Part shown: in pieces, positions 22,825 through 31,186 of the stretch
Layout of the letters: every line of letters begins with the position of its first letter
Position numbering within the stretch: position 1 is the stretch's first letter
NCBI GenBank assembly: GCA_964396535.1
Contig: CAYNFT010000013.1
Coordinates: forward strand, 1 to 33,344
Reading direction: 5' to 3'
Length of the DNA: 33,344 bases
Origin: CAYNFT01 sp964396535
GTDB lineage: Bacteria > Chloroflexota > Dehalococcoidia > Dehalococcoidales > UBA2162
Notes under the pieces: generated by a model
What the model saw: the letters and a program-made list of their open reading frames with translations, nothing else
Database searches by the model: none
What the model was told of the DNA's origin: nothing
Program-made: the position numbers and the translations under genes

Positions 22825-23053
22825 CATTCTAATCTAGTCTCTCGAGCCCAACTCACTTGCGGTGCTCAGCACCGCAGTGGGCCTCTCTTTTAGGAGACCG
22901 GCCCCCAACTCACTCAATCGAGCTGAGTTCGAGTTCCGGCTGCCCTGCCAAAGGCAGGGCACTAACTGTCAACCTGCCAAACTCCCAGTAGTGCGTGAAG
23001 CCTCATGACACACCTCCCGAAGCAAAACTCGATTGGTAACATGTAGCTTCCTA
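22790..23053 (-). ncRNA. Unrecognised structured RNA of about 264 nt
   Basis: No protein gene fits here, but on the minus strand a strong promoter, at least six stable hairpins and a terminator line up. Stems in plus-strand positions: 22941-22949/22953-22961 (nine perfect pairs), 22859-22865/22869-22875 (seven), 22907-22916/22924-22935 (ten with a 2-nt bulge), 22880-22885/22894-22899 (six with a G-U), and a 5' GAAGC/GCTTC pair. An 8-nt perfect complement between the 5' loop (CAATCGAG, 23028-23035) and a distant loop (CTCGATTG, 22915-22922) allows a kissing or pseudoknot contact. It does not match what I remember of tmRNA, RNase P, SRP or 6S RNA. A short frame with GGGAGG (MRLHALLGVWQVDS) lies inside. 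Confidence 0.65.
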
Positions 23054-23059
23054 TTAATC

Positions 23060-23088
23060 ATTAAACCACAATTAGTTCCATCTGTCAA
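23060..23088 (-). promoter_or_regulatory. Promoter of the structured RNA
   Basis: On the minus strand TTGACA (23083-23088), exactly 17 bp, TTTAAT (23060-23065); predicted start near 23053. Confidence 0.75.
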
Positions 23089-23193
23089 ATTTAGTTCCAG
23101 TTTCAGCAGTATCTTTCGAGATTGTTTATTAACCTCACCCCCTTAAAGCACCCAGAAAAATCTTCGGTTTTCCTGAGAACCCACTTAATTTTA

Positions 23194-23277
23194 ATGACTC
23201 CATCCCCCTTTATCCCCCTTCCCCTTATCAAGGGGAAGGGGGAGTGATTATATAAGAGAGGCTCTGCCTCTCTTATA
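23194..23277 (-). repeat. Double-hairpin intergenic repeat, inverted copy
   Basis: Read on the minus strand: AAGAGAGGC aga GCCTCTCTT, a TA-rich spacer, CCCCCTTCCCCTT/AAGGGGAAGGGGG, then ATAAAGGGGGATGGAGT. A tail remnant (TTAACCTCACCCCC) lies further left at 23129-23142. Confidence 0.85.
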
Positions 23278-23430
23278 TTCTCCTTTAGTCTGATTCTTTG
23301 GAGAAGAATACTGTCCTTCGACGTGTCCTTCTTAAACGACCTCATCCTATCCCCATTAGCAATTCCATCCCTTAGGTTATATAATTGATGTAGCAAGCAT
23401 AATACAAAAAATCTTAAAAGAAGGTAATAT

Positions 23431-23970
23431 ATGACGGATAAAACAGATAGGCTAATGATATTCATTGATGGCAGTAACCTGTACCATTCTCTTAAGGGCC
23501 ATTTTAGGAGAACTGATATAGACATGGGCAAGTTTGCTAACAAAATCCTGGATAAGCGTCGTCTGATAAGAATCTACTACTATAATGCCATAGTGGGACG
23601 AAAGGAAGAGCCAGAGCGCTATCGAGACCAGCAAGCCTTCTTTGCCAGCGTCAGCGCCATACCTTATTGTGAGCTGCGTTTGGGGCGTTTGGTTTACATC
23701 AACTGGCCTAATGCACCTCCTTACGAGAAGGGGGTTGATATACAATTAACCACAGACTTGCTAACTCATAGTTATAAGAATAATTATGATGTGGCTATTC
23801 TTGTTGCCGGGGATAGTGACTACGTGGGTGCCCTACAGGCGGTAAAGGATAACGGGAAGAATATAGAGGTGGCACTCTTTGGCAAAGAGCGGACTTCTCG
23901 GCCATTAAGGGAAGTTGCTGATAGGGTTATCACCATAGACCGCCGACTTCTAAAAGGTTGCTGGAAATAA
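23431..23970 (+). CDS. NYN-domain (LabA/DUF88) putative ribonuclease
   Basis: A 179-residue NYN/PIN-like protein. The acidic site is visible as D13 in IFIDGSNLYHS, D103 in KGVDIQLTTDLL and D128/D130 in VAGDSDY, which would coordinate Mg2+ for RNA cleavage. There is no extra LOTUS or RNA-binding domain, so this is the minimal LabA-type form. It has an AAGAAGGT ribosome-binding site. It stands alone on the plus strand between a repeat copy and the convergent acpS gene. The target RNA is unknown. Confidence 0.92.
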   Translation: MTDKTDRLMIFIDGSNLYHSLKGHFRRTDIDMGKFANKILDKRRLIRIYYYNAIVGRKEEPERYRDQQAFFASVSAIPYCELRLGRLVYINWPNAPPYEKGVDIQLTTDLLTHSYKNNYDVAILVAGDSDYVGALQAVKDNGKNIEVALFGKERTSRPLREVADRVITIDRRLLKGCWK

Positions 23971-24036
23971 ACACCCACTCTTACGGGTTGGTATGAAATT
24001 AAAAAGCCAGGCAAAGGCTTCCCATCTGATATAGTA

Positions 24037-24402
24037 TTACCTTGTTTCACCGATTATAACGGCGATGGCATAATCCTTTGAATCTGAGAGACTGATAGCC
24101 AGCTTATCCATGCCCAAACCATCAGCTTTCTCTTGTGCTTTACCATGTAGACGAACCAGTGGCTTGCCACTGGGTTCAGCCAATATCTCGATTTCTCTCC
24201 AGCTTATACCCTTGGCTCCAGTGCCGAGGGCTTTCATTACTGCTTCCTTGCCGGCAAAGCGGGTAGCCAGGCGCTCAGGTTTTTTACGGCATAGCCTGAG
24301 TTCTGACTCCGTATATACCCGGTGAAGGAAGCGCTCCCCCCAGCGCTCCACAACCTCTTGGATGCGAGCTATTTCTATTATATCCACACCAATATGATTC
24401 AT
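24037..24402 (-). CDS. acpS: Holo-[acyl-carrier-protein] synthase
   Basis: A 121-residue phosphopantetheinyl transferase. The Mg2+-binding D7 (IGVDIIEI) and E53 (RFAGKEAVMKALG) are present, and LAISLSDSKDYAIAVI closes the active site. It loads coenzyme A's phosphopantetheine onto ACP for fatty-acid synthesis. Length is standard. It is a single gene, convergent with the NYN gene (66-nt gap); a 536-bp repeat-rich spacer lies upstream. Confidence 0.95.
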   Translation of the reverse strand: MNHIGVDIIEIARIQEVVERWGERFLHRVYTESELRLCRKKPERLATRFAGKEAVMKALGTGAKGISWREIEILAEPSGKPLVRLHGKAQEKADGLGMDKLAISLSDSKDYAIAVIIGETR

Positions 24403-24487
24403 TGTCTATAATATCTGCTCAGCCTATTTGGTTAGAAGTATATTTTAGCACTAATTCAGGTCTATTATAAACCATCGAAAACTAATG

Positions 24488-24766
24488 TTGTTTAAAGTAA
24501 CCCATCCCCTTGACTCCTTTCCCTTAGTAAGGGAAGGGAGGGAGAATGTAGGTGAGAGAGGGGTGAATTCCCTCTCTATAGTCTCTTCCCCCTCTCCTTG
24601 AGAAGGAGAGAGCTATAAAAGGAGAGAGCTATAAAAAGTGGAGCTAGAGGGACGAAGCCCCTCAAACAATAGCATCGGAGCGTTAAAGAGGGGCGCTAGC
24701 CCCTCTTATTAAAAACTTCCCCCTTCCCCTTATCAAGGGGAAGGGGGATTAAGGGGGATGGGGTTG
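24488..24766. repeat. Large block of repeat copies, mixed orientation
   Basis: In order: an inverted half (CCCATCCCC tail, CTTTCCCTT/AAGGGAAGG), a GAGAGAGGG gtgaatt CCCTCTC hairpin, CCCCTCTCCTT/AAGGAGAG with a short direct repeat AAGGAGAGAGCTATAAAA twice, a GAGGGACGAAGCCCCTC hairpin, and one perfect complete copy (24682-24766). The rest of the 24403-24938 gap shows nothing I can name. Confidence 0.8.
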
Positions 24767-24938
24767 ATAAACAATCTCGAAAAACCGTATTGTGAGTACC
24801 ATCAGGATACCTTGTTGGAAACCAGTAATTGAGATAGCTGCTAAAAGGTGGTAGCCTATTAAGTGATGTTAGATTGAAATAAGAGGTTTGTGGCTCAAGC
24901 GGGGTGCTGGGGTCAATTCACATGAGTAAGGGAGTTTA

Positions 24939-25682
24939 ATGCTGTTAAACTACTATGCTGGCACATCAGGCTGGCATTACGAGCACTGGCGGAGGAGGTT
25001 CTATCCCGAAAAGTTGCCTAAGGCAAAGTGGCTGGAATTTTACGCCGGTCATTTCGCTACGGTTGAACTCAATAATAGTTTTTACCGGCTGCCTTCAGAG
25101 AATGCTTTTACCAACTGGCGCGATTCTTCACCAGCCAATTTCACCTTTGCTGTCAAGGTGAGCCGCTTTATCACTCACATTAAGCGGCTCAAGGATACCG
25201 GAGAGGCAGTAGATAATTTTATCACCAGAGCTAAAATCCTGGGTGATAAGCTGGGTCCGCTTCTATATCAACTGCCACCTAATATGCACCGCAATGATGA
25301 ATTGCTGGAATCATTCCTTGCTACTTTACCACGGGGACTGAAGCATGTAATTGAATTTCGGCACCAGTCCTGGCTTGAGGAAGGGGTTTTCCAAATTTTA
25401 CGTAAGTATGATACAGGACTCTGTGTCTTTGATATGCCATCTGTCAGTTGTCCCCTGGTGGCGACAGCAGATTTTGCCTATATCAGGTTTCATGGTAGCA
25501 CCGGTCTCTACTCAAGCTGTTACTCCGATGAGGAATTGGCTACCTGGGCAAAAAGGCTGACCAATCTGGCAGAGAACCTGAAGGCAATCTATGTCTATTT
25601 CAATAACGATGCCGAAGGGTTTGCCGTGAGAAACGCCCTGACACTTGCTACTTATCTGGAAACTCAGGTGGCAGAGAAATGA
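24939..25682 (+). CDS. DUF72 (YecE-like) protein
   Basis: A 247-residue TIM-barrel-like DUF72 protein. AGTSGWHYEHWRRRFYPEKL opens it; FATVELNNSFYRLPSENAF, FTFAVKVSRFITHIKRL, LGPLLYQLPPN, VIEFRHQSW, YIRFHGS and IYVYFNNDAEGFAV follow in the family's order. The biochemical role is unknown. The ATG has AAGGGAG eight bases upstream. The CoA-transferase cluster begins 111 nt downstream, though a shared role is not evident. Confidence 0.93.
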   Translation: MLLNYYAGTSGWHYEHWRRRFYPEKLPKAKWLEFYAGHFATVELNNSFYRLPSENAFTNWRDSSPANFTFAVKVSRFITHIKRLKDTGEAVDNFITRAKILGDKLGPLLYQLPPNMHRNDELLESFLATLPRGLKHVIEFRHQSWLEEGVFQILRKYDTGLCVFDMPSVSCPLVATADFAYIRFHGSTGLYSSCYSDEELATWAKRLTNLAENLKAIYVYFNNDAEGFAVRNALTLATYLETQVAEK

Positions 25683-25793
25683 CTCTTTAGTAACACTGAT
25701 TTGACAGTTCTGATAACAAGTGGTATAAGTCTATTTGATTCCACAGTCTGTTGTTTTTATGATTTGCTGTCTATGAAAGGGGGCCAAAGAAGT

Positions 25794-27041
25794 ATGGAAG
25801 AGAAGGCAGAAGGTATGCTCAGTCCGTATCGAGCTTTAGACCTGACCGATGAGCAGGGCCTGCTGTGTGGCAAGATACTGGGAGACCTTGGCGCCGATGT
25901 TATCAAGATTGAGAGACCGGGTGGTGACCCTGCCCGGAACCTGGGTCCCTTCTATCATGACGAGCCTGACCCGGAAAAGAGCCTCTTCTGGTTTGCTCTC
26001 AATACCAGTAAAAGGGGAATAACCCTTGATATTGAGACAGTCGATGGACAGGGAATCTTTAAGAAGCTGGTAGAGACTGCTGACTTTGTGATAGAGTCAT
26101 TCCCCCCGGGATACATGGATAATCTTGAGTTGGGATACTCAGACCTGGAGAAAATTAATCCCGGTGTAATCATGGTTTCCATCACTCCCTTTGGACAGAC
26201 AGGTCCTTATAAAGACTATAAGACTTCAGACATTGTAGCCTGGGCAATGGGTGGCGATATGGCACCGTGGGGCGATGCTGACCGTCCTCCTATCCACTTC
26301 AGTCATCATTCCCAGGCATACCTTCATGCCGGAGCTGATGGTGCTCAGGGAGCAATGACGGCTCTCTACCACCGTTGGAGTACGGGGGAAGGACAGCAGG
26401 TTGATGTCTCCATCCAGGAGGCTGTTGTTCAGTGCACCGAGCATATTACAGCTGGTTGGGACCTCAGGAAGACCATCCAGAAGCGGGGAGGAGAGCTGTC
26501 TGGTTCTAGAACTCGCCTGACACAGTTATGGCCCTGTAAGGACGGCTATGTCTCCTGGTTTTACTGGGGTGGTGCGATGTCACTGCGTACTAATGTGCCA
26601 ATGGTAAAGTGGATGGAGAGTGAGGGGATGGCAGACGATTTCTTAAGGGAGTTTGATTGGAGCAAATTTGGTATTGATACAACTCAGGAGGAAGTGAATC
26701 GCATCGAAGGGCCGACGGCCAGGTTTTTCATGGCACACACTAAAGCCGAACTCTTCGAAGGAGCGCTGAAGCATGGTGTCCAGGTTTATCCTGTATCTAC
26801 TCCTGTTGACATGCTGGAGAGCCCTCAGCTTGCAGCAAGGAACTTCTGGCAGGAGGTGGAGCATCCTGAACTGGGTGCCACCATTACCTATATCGGCGCT
26901 TTTGCCAACGCCTCAGAGGCACCTCCCAGAATATCGCGTCGTGCCCCGCTTATCGGTGAGCACAACCAGGAAATTTACGAGAAGGAGTTGGGCATCTCGA
27001 AGGATAAACTGCTTATACTAAAGCAGACCGGGGTTATATAG
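25794..27041 (+). CDS. CaiB/BaiF (class III) CoA-transferase, A-type copy 1
   Basis: A 415-residue class III CoA-transferase. Family elements: YRALDLTDEQG, LGADVIKIERPGGDPARNLG, ESFPPGYM, SITPFGQTGPY and the GEGQQVDVSIQEA stretch. The position of the catalytic aspartate of formyl-CoA transferase (QDA) is Glu209 here. The C-terminal RAPLIGEHNQEIYEKELG is typical. The frame is open to 25701, but ATG 25794 aligns with the start of the second A copy and has AAAGGGGG upstream. The B-type gene follows after 26 nt, suggesting a two-subunit enzyme, as in benzylsuccinate CoA-transferase BbsEF. Acyl substrates unknown. Confidence 0.9.
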   Translation: MEEKAEGMLSPYRALDLTDEQGLLCGKILGDLGADVIKIERPGGDPARNLGPFYHDEPDPEKSLFWFALNTSKRGITLDIETVDGQGIFKKLVETADFVIESFPPGYMDNLELGYSDLEKINPGVIMVSITPFGQTGPYKDYKTSDIVAWAMGGDMAPWGDADRPPIHFSHHSQAYLHAGADGAQGAMTALYHRWSTGEGQQVDVSIQEAVVQCTEHITAGWDLRKTIQKRGGELSGSRTRLTQLWPCKDGYVSWFYWGGAMSLRTNVPMVKWMESEGMADDFLREFDWSKFGIDTTQEEVNRIEGPTARFFMAHTKAELFEGALKHGVQVYPVSTPVDMLESPQLAARNFWQEVEHPELGATITYIGAFANASEAPPRISRRAPLIGEHNQEIYEKELGISKDKLLILKQTGVI

Positions 27042-27067
27042 AGAGGCTCAACAAAGAGGAGAAAAAG

Positions 27068-28252
27068 ATGGAGAAAAAACTGCTTGAAGGTATAAGGGTT
27101 GTCGATTTTACCTGGCATCTTACAGGACCCCTAACAACCAAGCATCTCTCTGACCTTGGGGCAGAGGTGATTATAGTAGAGAGCAGGAGAAGGCCTGGCT
27201 GGGAGCGAGGAGCTCCCCGTTCGGGCAGTACTGACCAATACTGTACCTGCAAGCTTAGCATAACCCTTAATACTCGTGAACCTAGGGGGCTTGAGTTAGT
27301 CAAACGGTTAATTGCTCAGTCTGATATCGTGGTGGAAAACTTTGCCGGAGGGGCAATGAAAAGGATGGGCTTAAGCTATGAGGTAGTCAGGGAGATAAAG
27401 CCAGACATCATCATGCTCAGCTCCTCAATGCAGGGGCAAACGGGACCATACTTTAACCACCCTGGTTCGGGGCACAAACTGACGGCGCTGGCAGGCTTCA
27501 GTAATATTCTCGGCTGGCCCGACCGGCAGCCAGGATGGATAGCAGCCTACACTGATTTCATCGCCCCCCGTTATAATATACTGGCTATTATGGCTGCCCT
27601 TGAATACCGGCGCCGGACAGGCAAGGGGCAATACCTCGACATGTCCCAGTATGAAGCCGGCATTCAATTCATGGCACCCCTTGTTCTTGATTACGTCGTA
27701 AACAAGCGGGTAGCCAACAGGATGGGAAATCAGTGTCCATATGCTGCTCCTCACAACGCCTATCGCTGCCTTGGTGAAGACAGATGGTGCGCTATAGCCG
27801 TATTCACCGATGAGGAATGGGAGAGCTTCTGTAAGGTTATTGGCAATCCGGAATTGGCAAATGACCCAAGGTTCGCCACTCTGTTAGCGAGGAAGGAAAA
27901 CGAGGAGGAACTGGACAGGCTGGTAAATGAGTGGACAAGTAACCGCTCAGCGGAAGAGGTGATGGACATGATGCAGTCAGCCGGGGTGGCGGCGGGAGTG
28001 GTGGAAACCGGCGAGGACTTGCTGGACCACGACCCTCAGCTTAAGCACCGTAATACATTCATAGAGCTTGAGTATCCGGGAATCGGGAAATACCGTACCC
28101 ACGTCGGCGCTCACTTTCTGCTATCAAAATATCCCTATGAGCTTAAGGTGGCTCCCTTGCTGGGCGAACATAACGAATATGTCCTCAAGGGAATCCTTGG
28201 CGTACCAGATGATGAGTATGAAGAGTTGATAAAAGAAGGGGTTATTGATTAG
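27068..28252 (+). CDS. CaiB/BaiF CoA-transferase, B-type copy 1
   Basis: A 394-residue class III CoA-transferase of normal length. It has VVDFTWHLTGPLTTKHLSDL, LGAEVIIVES, ENFAGGAMKRMGLSYEV, GKGQYLDMSQYEAGIQF (with Glu196 at the catalytic-acid position, a frequent 'SQYEA' subgroup) and PLLGEHNEYVLKGILG. It forms a unit with the preceding A-type gene. Its central-to-C-terminal segment (RCLGEDRWCAIAV onward) is the closest local relative of the extra copy inside the fourth gene. Confidence 0.92.
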   Translation: MEKKLLEGIRVVDFTWHLTGPLTTKHLSDLGAEVIIVESRRRPGWERGAPRSGSTDQYCTCKLSITLNTREPRGLELVKRLIAQSDIVVENFAGGAMKRMGLSYEVVREIKPDIIMLSSSMQGQTGPYFNHPGSGHKLTALAGFSNILGWPDRQPGWIAAYTDFIAPRYNILAIMAALEYRRRTGKGQYLDMSQYEAGIQFMAPLVLDYVVNKRVANRMGNQCPYAAPHNAYRCLGEDRWCAIAVFTDEEWESFCKVIGNPELANDPRFATLLARKENEEELDRLVNEWTSNRSAEEVMDMMQSAGVAAGVVETGEDLLDHDPQLKHRNTFIELEYPGIGKYRTHVGAHFLLSKYPYELKVAPLLGEHNEYVLKGILGVPDDEYEELIKEGVID

Positions 28253-28371
28253 ACCAGGCAGTCTCAGCTTCTTGAAGTATTTGCCGTTTGAAGCTCATAG
28301 CTCTTATAATGAATAACATCAGTATATTTCAGTATGCAGGCTATAAATTAATTATGAAGGGAGACTAAAGT

Positions 28372-29625
28372 ATGGCGGAGATAGAGAAGGCAGAAGGCAT
28401 GCTAAATCCGTATCGTGTTCTAGACCTGACCGACGAGAAGGGCATTCTGTGTGGCAAGATACTGGGAGACCTCGGGGCCGATGTTATCAAGATTGAAAGG
28501 CCGGGTGGTGACCCTGCCCGGAACCTCGGTCCCTTCTATCACGACGAGCCTGACCCAGAAAAGAGCCTCCTATGGTTTGCCTATAACGCCAACAAGAGAG
28601 GAATAACCCTTGATATCGAGACAGTCGATGGGCAGGAAATCTTCAAGAAGCTGGTAAAGAGTGCTGACGTCGTAGTAGAGTCCTTCCCCCCGGGATATAT
28701 GGGCAAGCTTGGCCTGGGATACCTAGACCTGGAGAAGGTCAATCCCGGCATAATCATGGCTTCTATCACCCCTTTTGGACAGACAGGCCCTTATAAGGAC
28801 TATAAAACTTCAGACATGGTAGGCTGGGCAATAGGCGGCTATATGTACACGCTCGGCGATGCTGACCGTCCCCCTATCCGGATTGGGCATCATTTCCAGG
28901 CATACCTGCATGCGGGGGGTCAGGCTGCTCAGGGAGCGATTTTGGCTCTTTACCACCGGGAGATTACAGGGGAGGGACAGCACGTTGATGTCTCAATACA
29001 GGACTCTGTCGCCCGGTGCACCCCCGAGAGGATTACAGAAGCCTGGGATTTCAATAAAAGAGTTGTGCATCGAGGAGGGCGGAGCGCTGGACCTCACATA
29101 TCACGGATATGGCCCTGCAAGGACGGCTATGTTTTTGCCTTCTTCTGGACTGGCCAGGATGCGAGGCGCTGGAACACACCGATTGTAGAAATGATGGATA
29201 GCAAAGGAATGGCAACCGACTTTATGAAGGAGTTTGACTGGGATACATTTAACTTTCAAACAATAACTCCAGATGTGGTAGAGAAACTATCAGAACCAAC
29301 TGGCAAGTTTTTCATGTCACACACCAAAGCAGAACTACTTGAGTTAGCACTGAAGCATAATGCCCAGCTCTATCCTCTGGCTAGCACTGCTGACACAGTA
29401 AAGAATCCTCAGCTTGCTGCCAGGGAGTTCTGGGTAGAATTGGAGCACCCTGAATTGGGAGATACTATTACCTACCCCGGCGCTTTTGGCAAGACCACGG
29501 AAGCACCTCCCAGAATATCACGCCGTGCTCCACTTATTGGTGAGCACAACGAGGAGATTTACGAGAAGGAGTTAGGTGTATCAAAAGATAAGCTCCTTGC
29601 ATTAAAGCAGGCTAAGGTCATATAG
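28372..29625 (+). CDS. CaiB/BaiF CoA-transferase, A-type copy 2
   Basis: A 417-residue paralogue of the first A-type protein, nearly identical over long N-terminal stretches (ILGDLGADVIKIERPGGDP; RNLGPFYHDEPDPEKSL). It differs at the catalytic position: GEGQHVDVSIQDS carries Asp211, the residue expected of a class III nucleophile, where copy 1 has Glu. The ribosome-binding site is GGGAG, nine bases before the ATG. It is separated from the first pair by 119 nt, so it may have its own transcription start, and pairs with the B-type gene 29 nt downstream. Confidence 0.92.
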   Translation: MAEIEKAEGMLNPYRVLDLTDEKGILCGKILGDLGADVIKIERPGGDPARNLGPFYHDEPDPEKSLLWFAYNANKRGITLDIETVDGQEIFKKLVKSADVVVESFPPGYMGKLGLGYLDLEKVNPGIIMASITPFGQTGPYKDYKTSDMVGWAIGGYMYTLGDADRPPIRIGHHFQAYLHAGGQAAQGAILALYHREITGEGQHVDVSIQDSVARCTPERITEAWDFNKRVVHRGGRSAGPHISRIWPCKDGYVFAFFWTGQDARRWNTPIVEMMDSKGMATDFMKEFDWDTFNFQTITPDVVEKLSEPTGKFFMSHTKAELLELALKHNAQLYPLASTADTVKNPQLAAREFWVELEHPELGDTITYPGAFGKTTEAPPRISRRAPLIGEHNEEIYEKELGVSKDKLLALKQAKVI

Positions 29626-29654
29626 CGAACTTCAAACGAGAATAGGAGGAAGAC

Positions 29655-31133
29655 ATGGTAGAAAAGTTACTTGAGGGAATAAAGGTTGCTGATTTCAGTC
29701 GGGTCATAGTGGGACCTCTAACAGCCAAGACTCTTTGTGACTATGGCGCAGAGGTGATTAAGATAGAGGGCAAAAGCAGGCTGGGTCACTATCGAACAAC
29801 AGGCCCAGAGCCGGACCTCAGTGCTCACTTTACCTCTTGGAACACCGGTAAGCTCAGCATAGCTCTTAATCTCACCCTTCCCAGAGGGCTGGAGGTAGCC
29901 AAAAAAATAGTTGCCTGGGCTGATATTGTAGTCGAAAGCTTCGCTGGCGGGTCCATGAAAAGGATGGGTCTGGGTTATGAAGTGCTTAAAGAGATAAAAC
30001 CAGACATAATCATGCTCAGTTCCTGCATGCAGGGACAAACAGGGCCTTTTTCCAGGCACCCTGGCTGGGGCTTCCAGTTGTCAGGTCTATCAGGCTTCAA
30101 CATTGTTTCCGGCTGGCCCGACCGTGAGCCACCGGAACTCGGAGTCTACACGGATTTTATCGCCCCCCAGTTTAATGTCGTTACTATCCTTGCTGCTCTT
30201 CTCTATCGGCGCCGGACAGGCAAAGGAATGTACATAGATATGTCCCAGTATGAAAACGCCGTACACTTTATGGCACCTCTTATTCTTGACTATACCGCAA
30301 ACCGGCGGGTAGCCAACAGGATGGGAAACCGCTCGGATTATGCCTCCCCCCACAATGCCTATCGCTGCCTGGATGCAGACAGGTATTGCACTATCTCCAT
30401 ATCCACTGATGAGGAGTGGGAGAATTTCTGTAAGGCGATTGAAAATCCGGCGTGGACGCAGGAACCCAGGTTCAGTACCCCTGCGGCAAGAAAGGAAAAC
30501 GCAGAAGAACTGCATCGGCTGATAGAGGAATGGACAGCCAACTACTCAGTAGAAGAGGTATTATCTAAAATGGCACCAGCCGGGGTAACGGCAAGCCGGG
30601 TGCTAACAGGACAGTCTCAGGTGGAACATAAGCCTTCTGGTGCCTATCGCTGCCGCGGCGAAGACAGGTGGTGTGCTATCGCCGTATCTACCGATGAGGA
30701 GTGGGGGAGCTTCTGTAAGGTCATTGGCAATCCTGCATGGACAAAGGACACTAAATTCAGCACCTTGCTGGCGAGGAAGGAAAACGGGGAGGAACTGGAT
30801 AGGCTGGTAGAGGAGTGGACAATCAAGCACTCAGCGGAAGAGGTAATGACTCTGATGCAGGCAGCCGGGGTGGCAGCAGGAGTGTTGGAAACCGGTGAGG
30901 ACCAGCTTGAGCATGACCCCCAGTTTAAGCACCGCCACTTTTTCCGGGAGGTTGACCATGCGAAAATGGGAGTACACCACCCCACGGCATCTCCCTTCAT
31001 ACTATCGAAGTCGCCCTGTGAAGTAGGGAAAGTCCCCCTGCTGGGTGAGCATAATGAGTATATCTTAACGGAAATCCTGGGTTATTCGGATGAGGAGATT
31101 GCCGAGCTGGTAATAGAAGGAGCTGTTGAGTAG
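29655..31133 (+). CDS. CaiB/BaiF CoA-transferase, B-type copy 2, with internal duplication
   Basis: A 492-residue B-type CoA-transferase, about 95 residues longer than its paralogue. The extra length is an in-frame repeat: residues 235-329 (AYRCLDADRYCTISISTDEE onward) and 330-424 (AYRCRGEDRWCAIAVSTDEE onward) align end to end. The second unit resembles the same region of the first B gene (GEDRWCAIAV, ARKENxEELDRLV, GVAAGVxETGED) more than it resembles its own first unit. N-terminal motifs are normal; Glu200 stands at the catalytic-acid position (DMSQYEN). Whether the enlarged small domain still folds is open. Confidence 0.9.
   Translation: MVEKLLEGIKVADFSRVIVGPLTAKTLCDYGAEVIKIEGKSRLGHYRTTGPEPDLSAHFTSWNTGKLSIALNLTLPRGLEVAKKIVAWADIVVESFAGGSMKRMGLGYEVLKEIKPDIIMLSSCMQGQTGPFSRHPGWGFQLSGLSGFNIVSGWPDREPPELGVYTDFIAPQFNVVTILAALLYRRRTGKGMYIDMSQYENAVHFMAPLILDYTANRRVANRMGNRSDYASPHNAYRCLDADRYCTISISTDEEWENFCKAIENPAWTQEPRFSTPAARKENAEELHRLIEEWTANYSVEEVLSKMAPAGVTASRVLTGQSQVEHKPSGAYRCRGEDRWCAIAVSTDEEWGSFCKVIGNPAWTKDTKFSTLLARKENGEELDRLVEEWTIKHSAEEVMTLMQAAGVAAGVLETGEDQLEHDPQFKHRHFFREVDHAKMGVHHPTASPFILSKSPCEVGKVPLLGEHNEYILTEILGYSDEEIAELVIEGAVE
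30357..30926 (+). repeat. Tandem 285-bp in-frame duplication inside the fourth CoA-transferase gene
   Basis: GCCTATCGCTGCC starts both units (30357 and 30642), exactly 285 bp (95 codons) apart. Anchors such as GATGAGGAGTGGG, GCAAGAAAGGAAAACG / GCGAGGAAGGAAAACG and GCAGCCGGGGT / CCAGCCGGGGT repeat in order. The units are diverged, so the event is not recent, or joined two paralogues. Confidence 0.9.
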
Positions 31134-31186
31134 ATAGTGTTCAATACCACTAACAGCAACCATCGTCTGCAATAGGGGAATCGAAA

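Noticed and set aside
22930..22945. T-arm-like GAGTTCGAGTTCC, suggesting a tRNA or tmRNA piece
   Set aside because: No acceptor or anticodon stems around it, and the stems and promoter fit a minus-strand RNA instead.
24488..24766. CRISPR array
   Set aside because: Repeat units are palindromic, of unequal spacing and mixed orientation, with no unique spacers of constant length and no cas genes.
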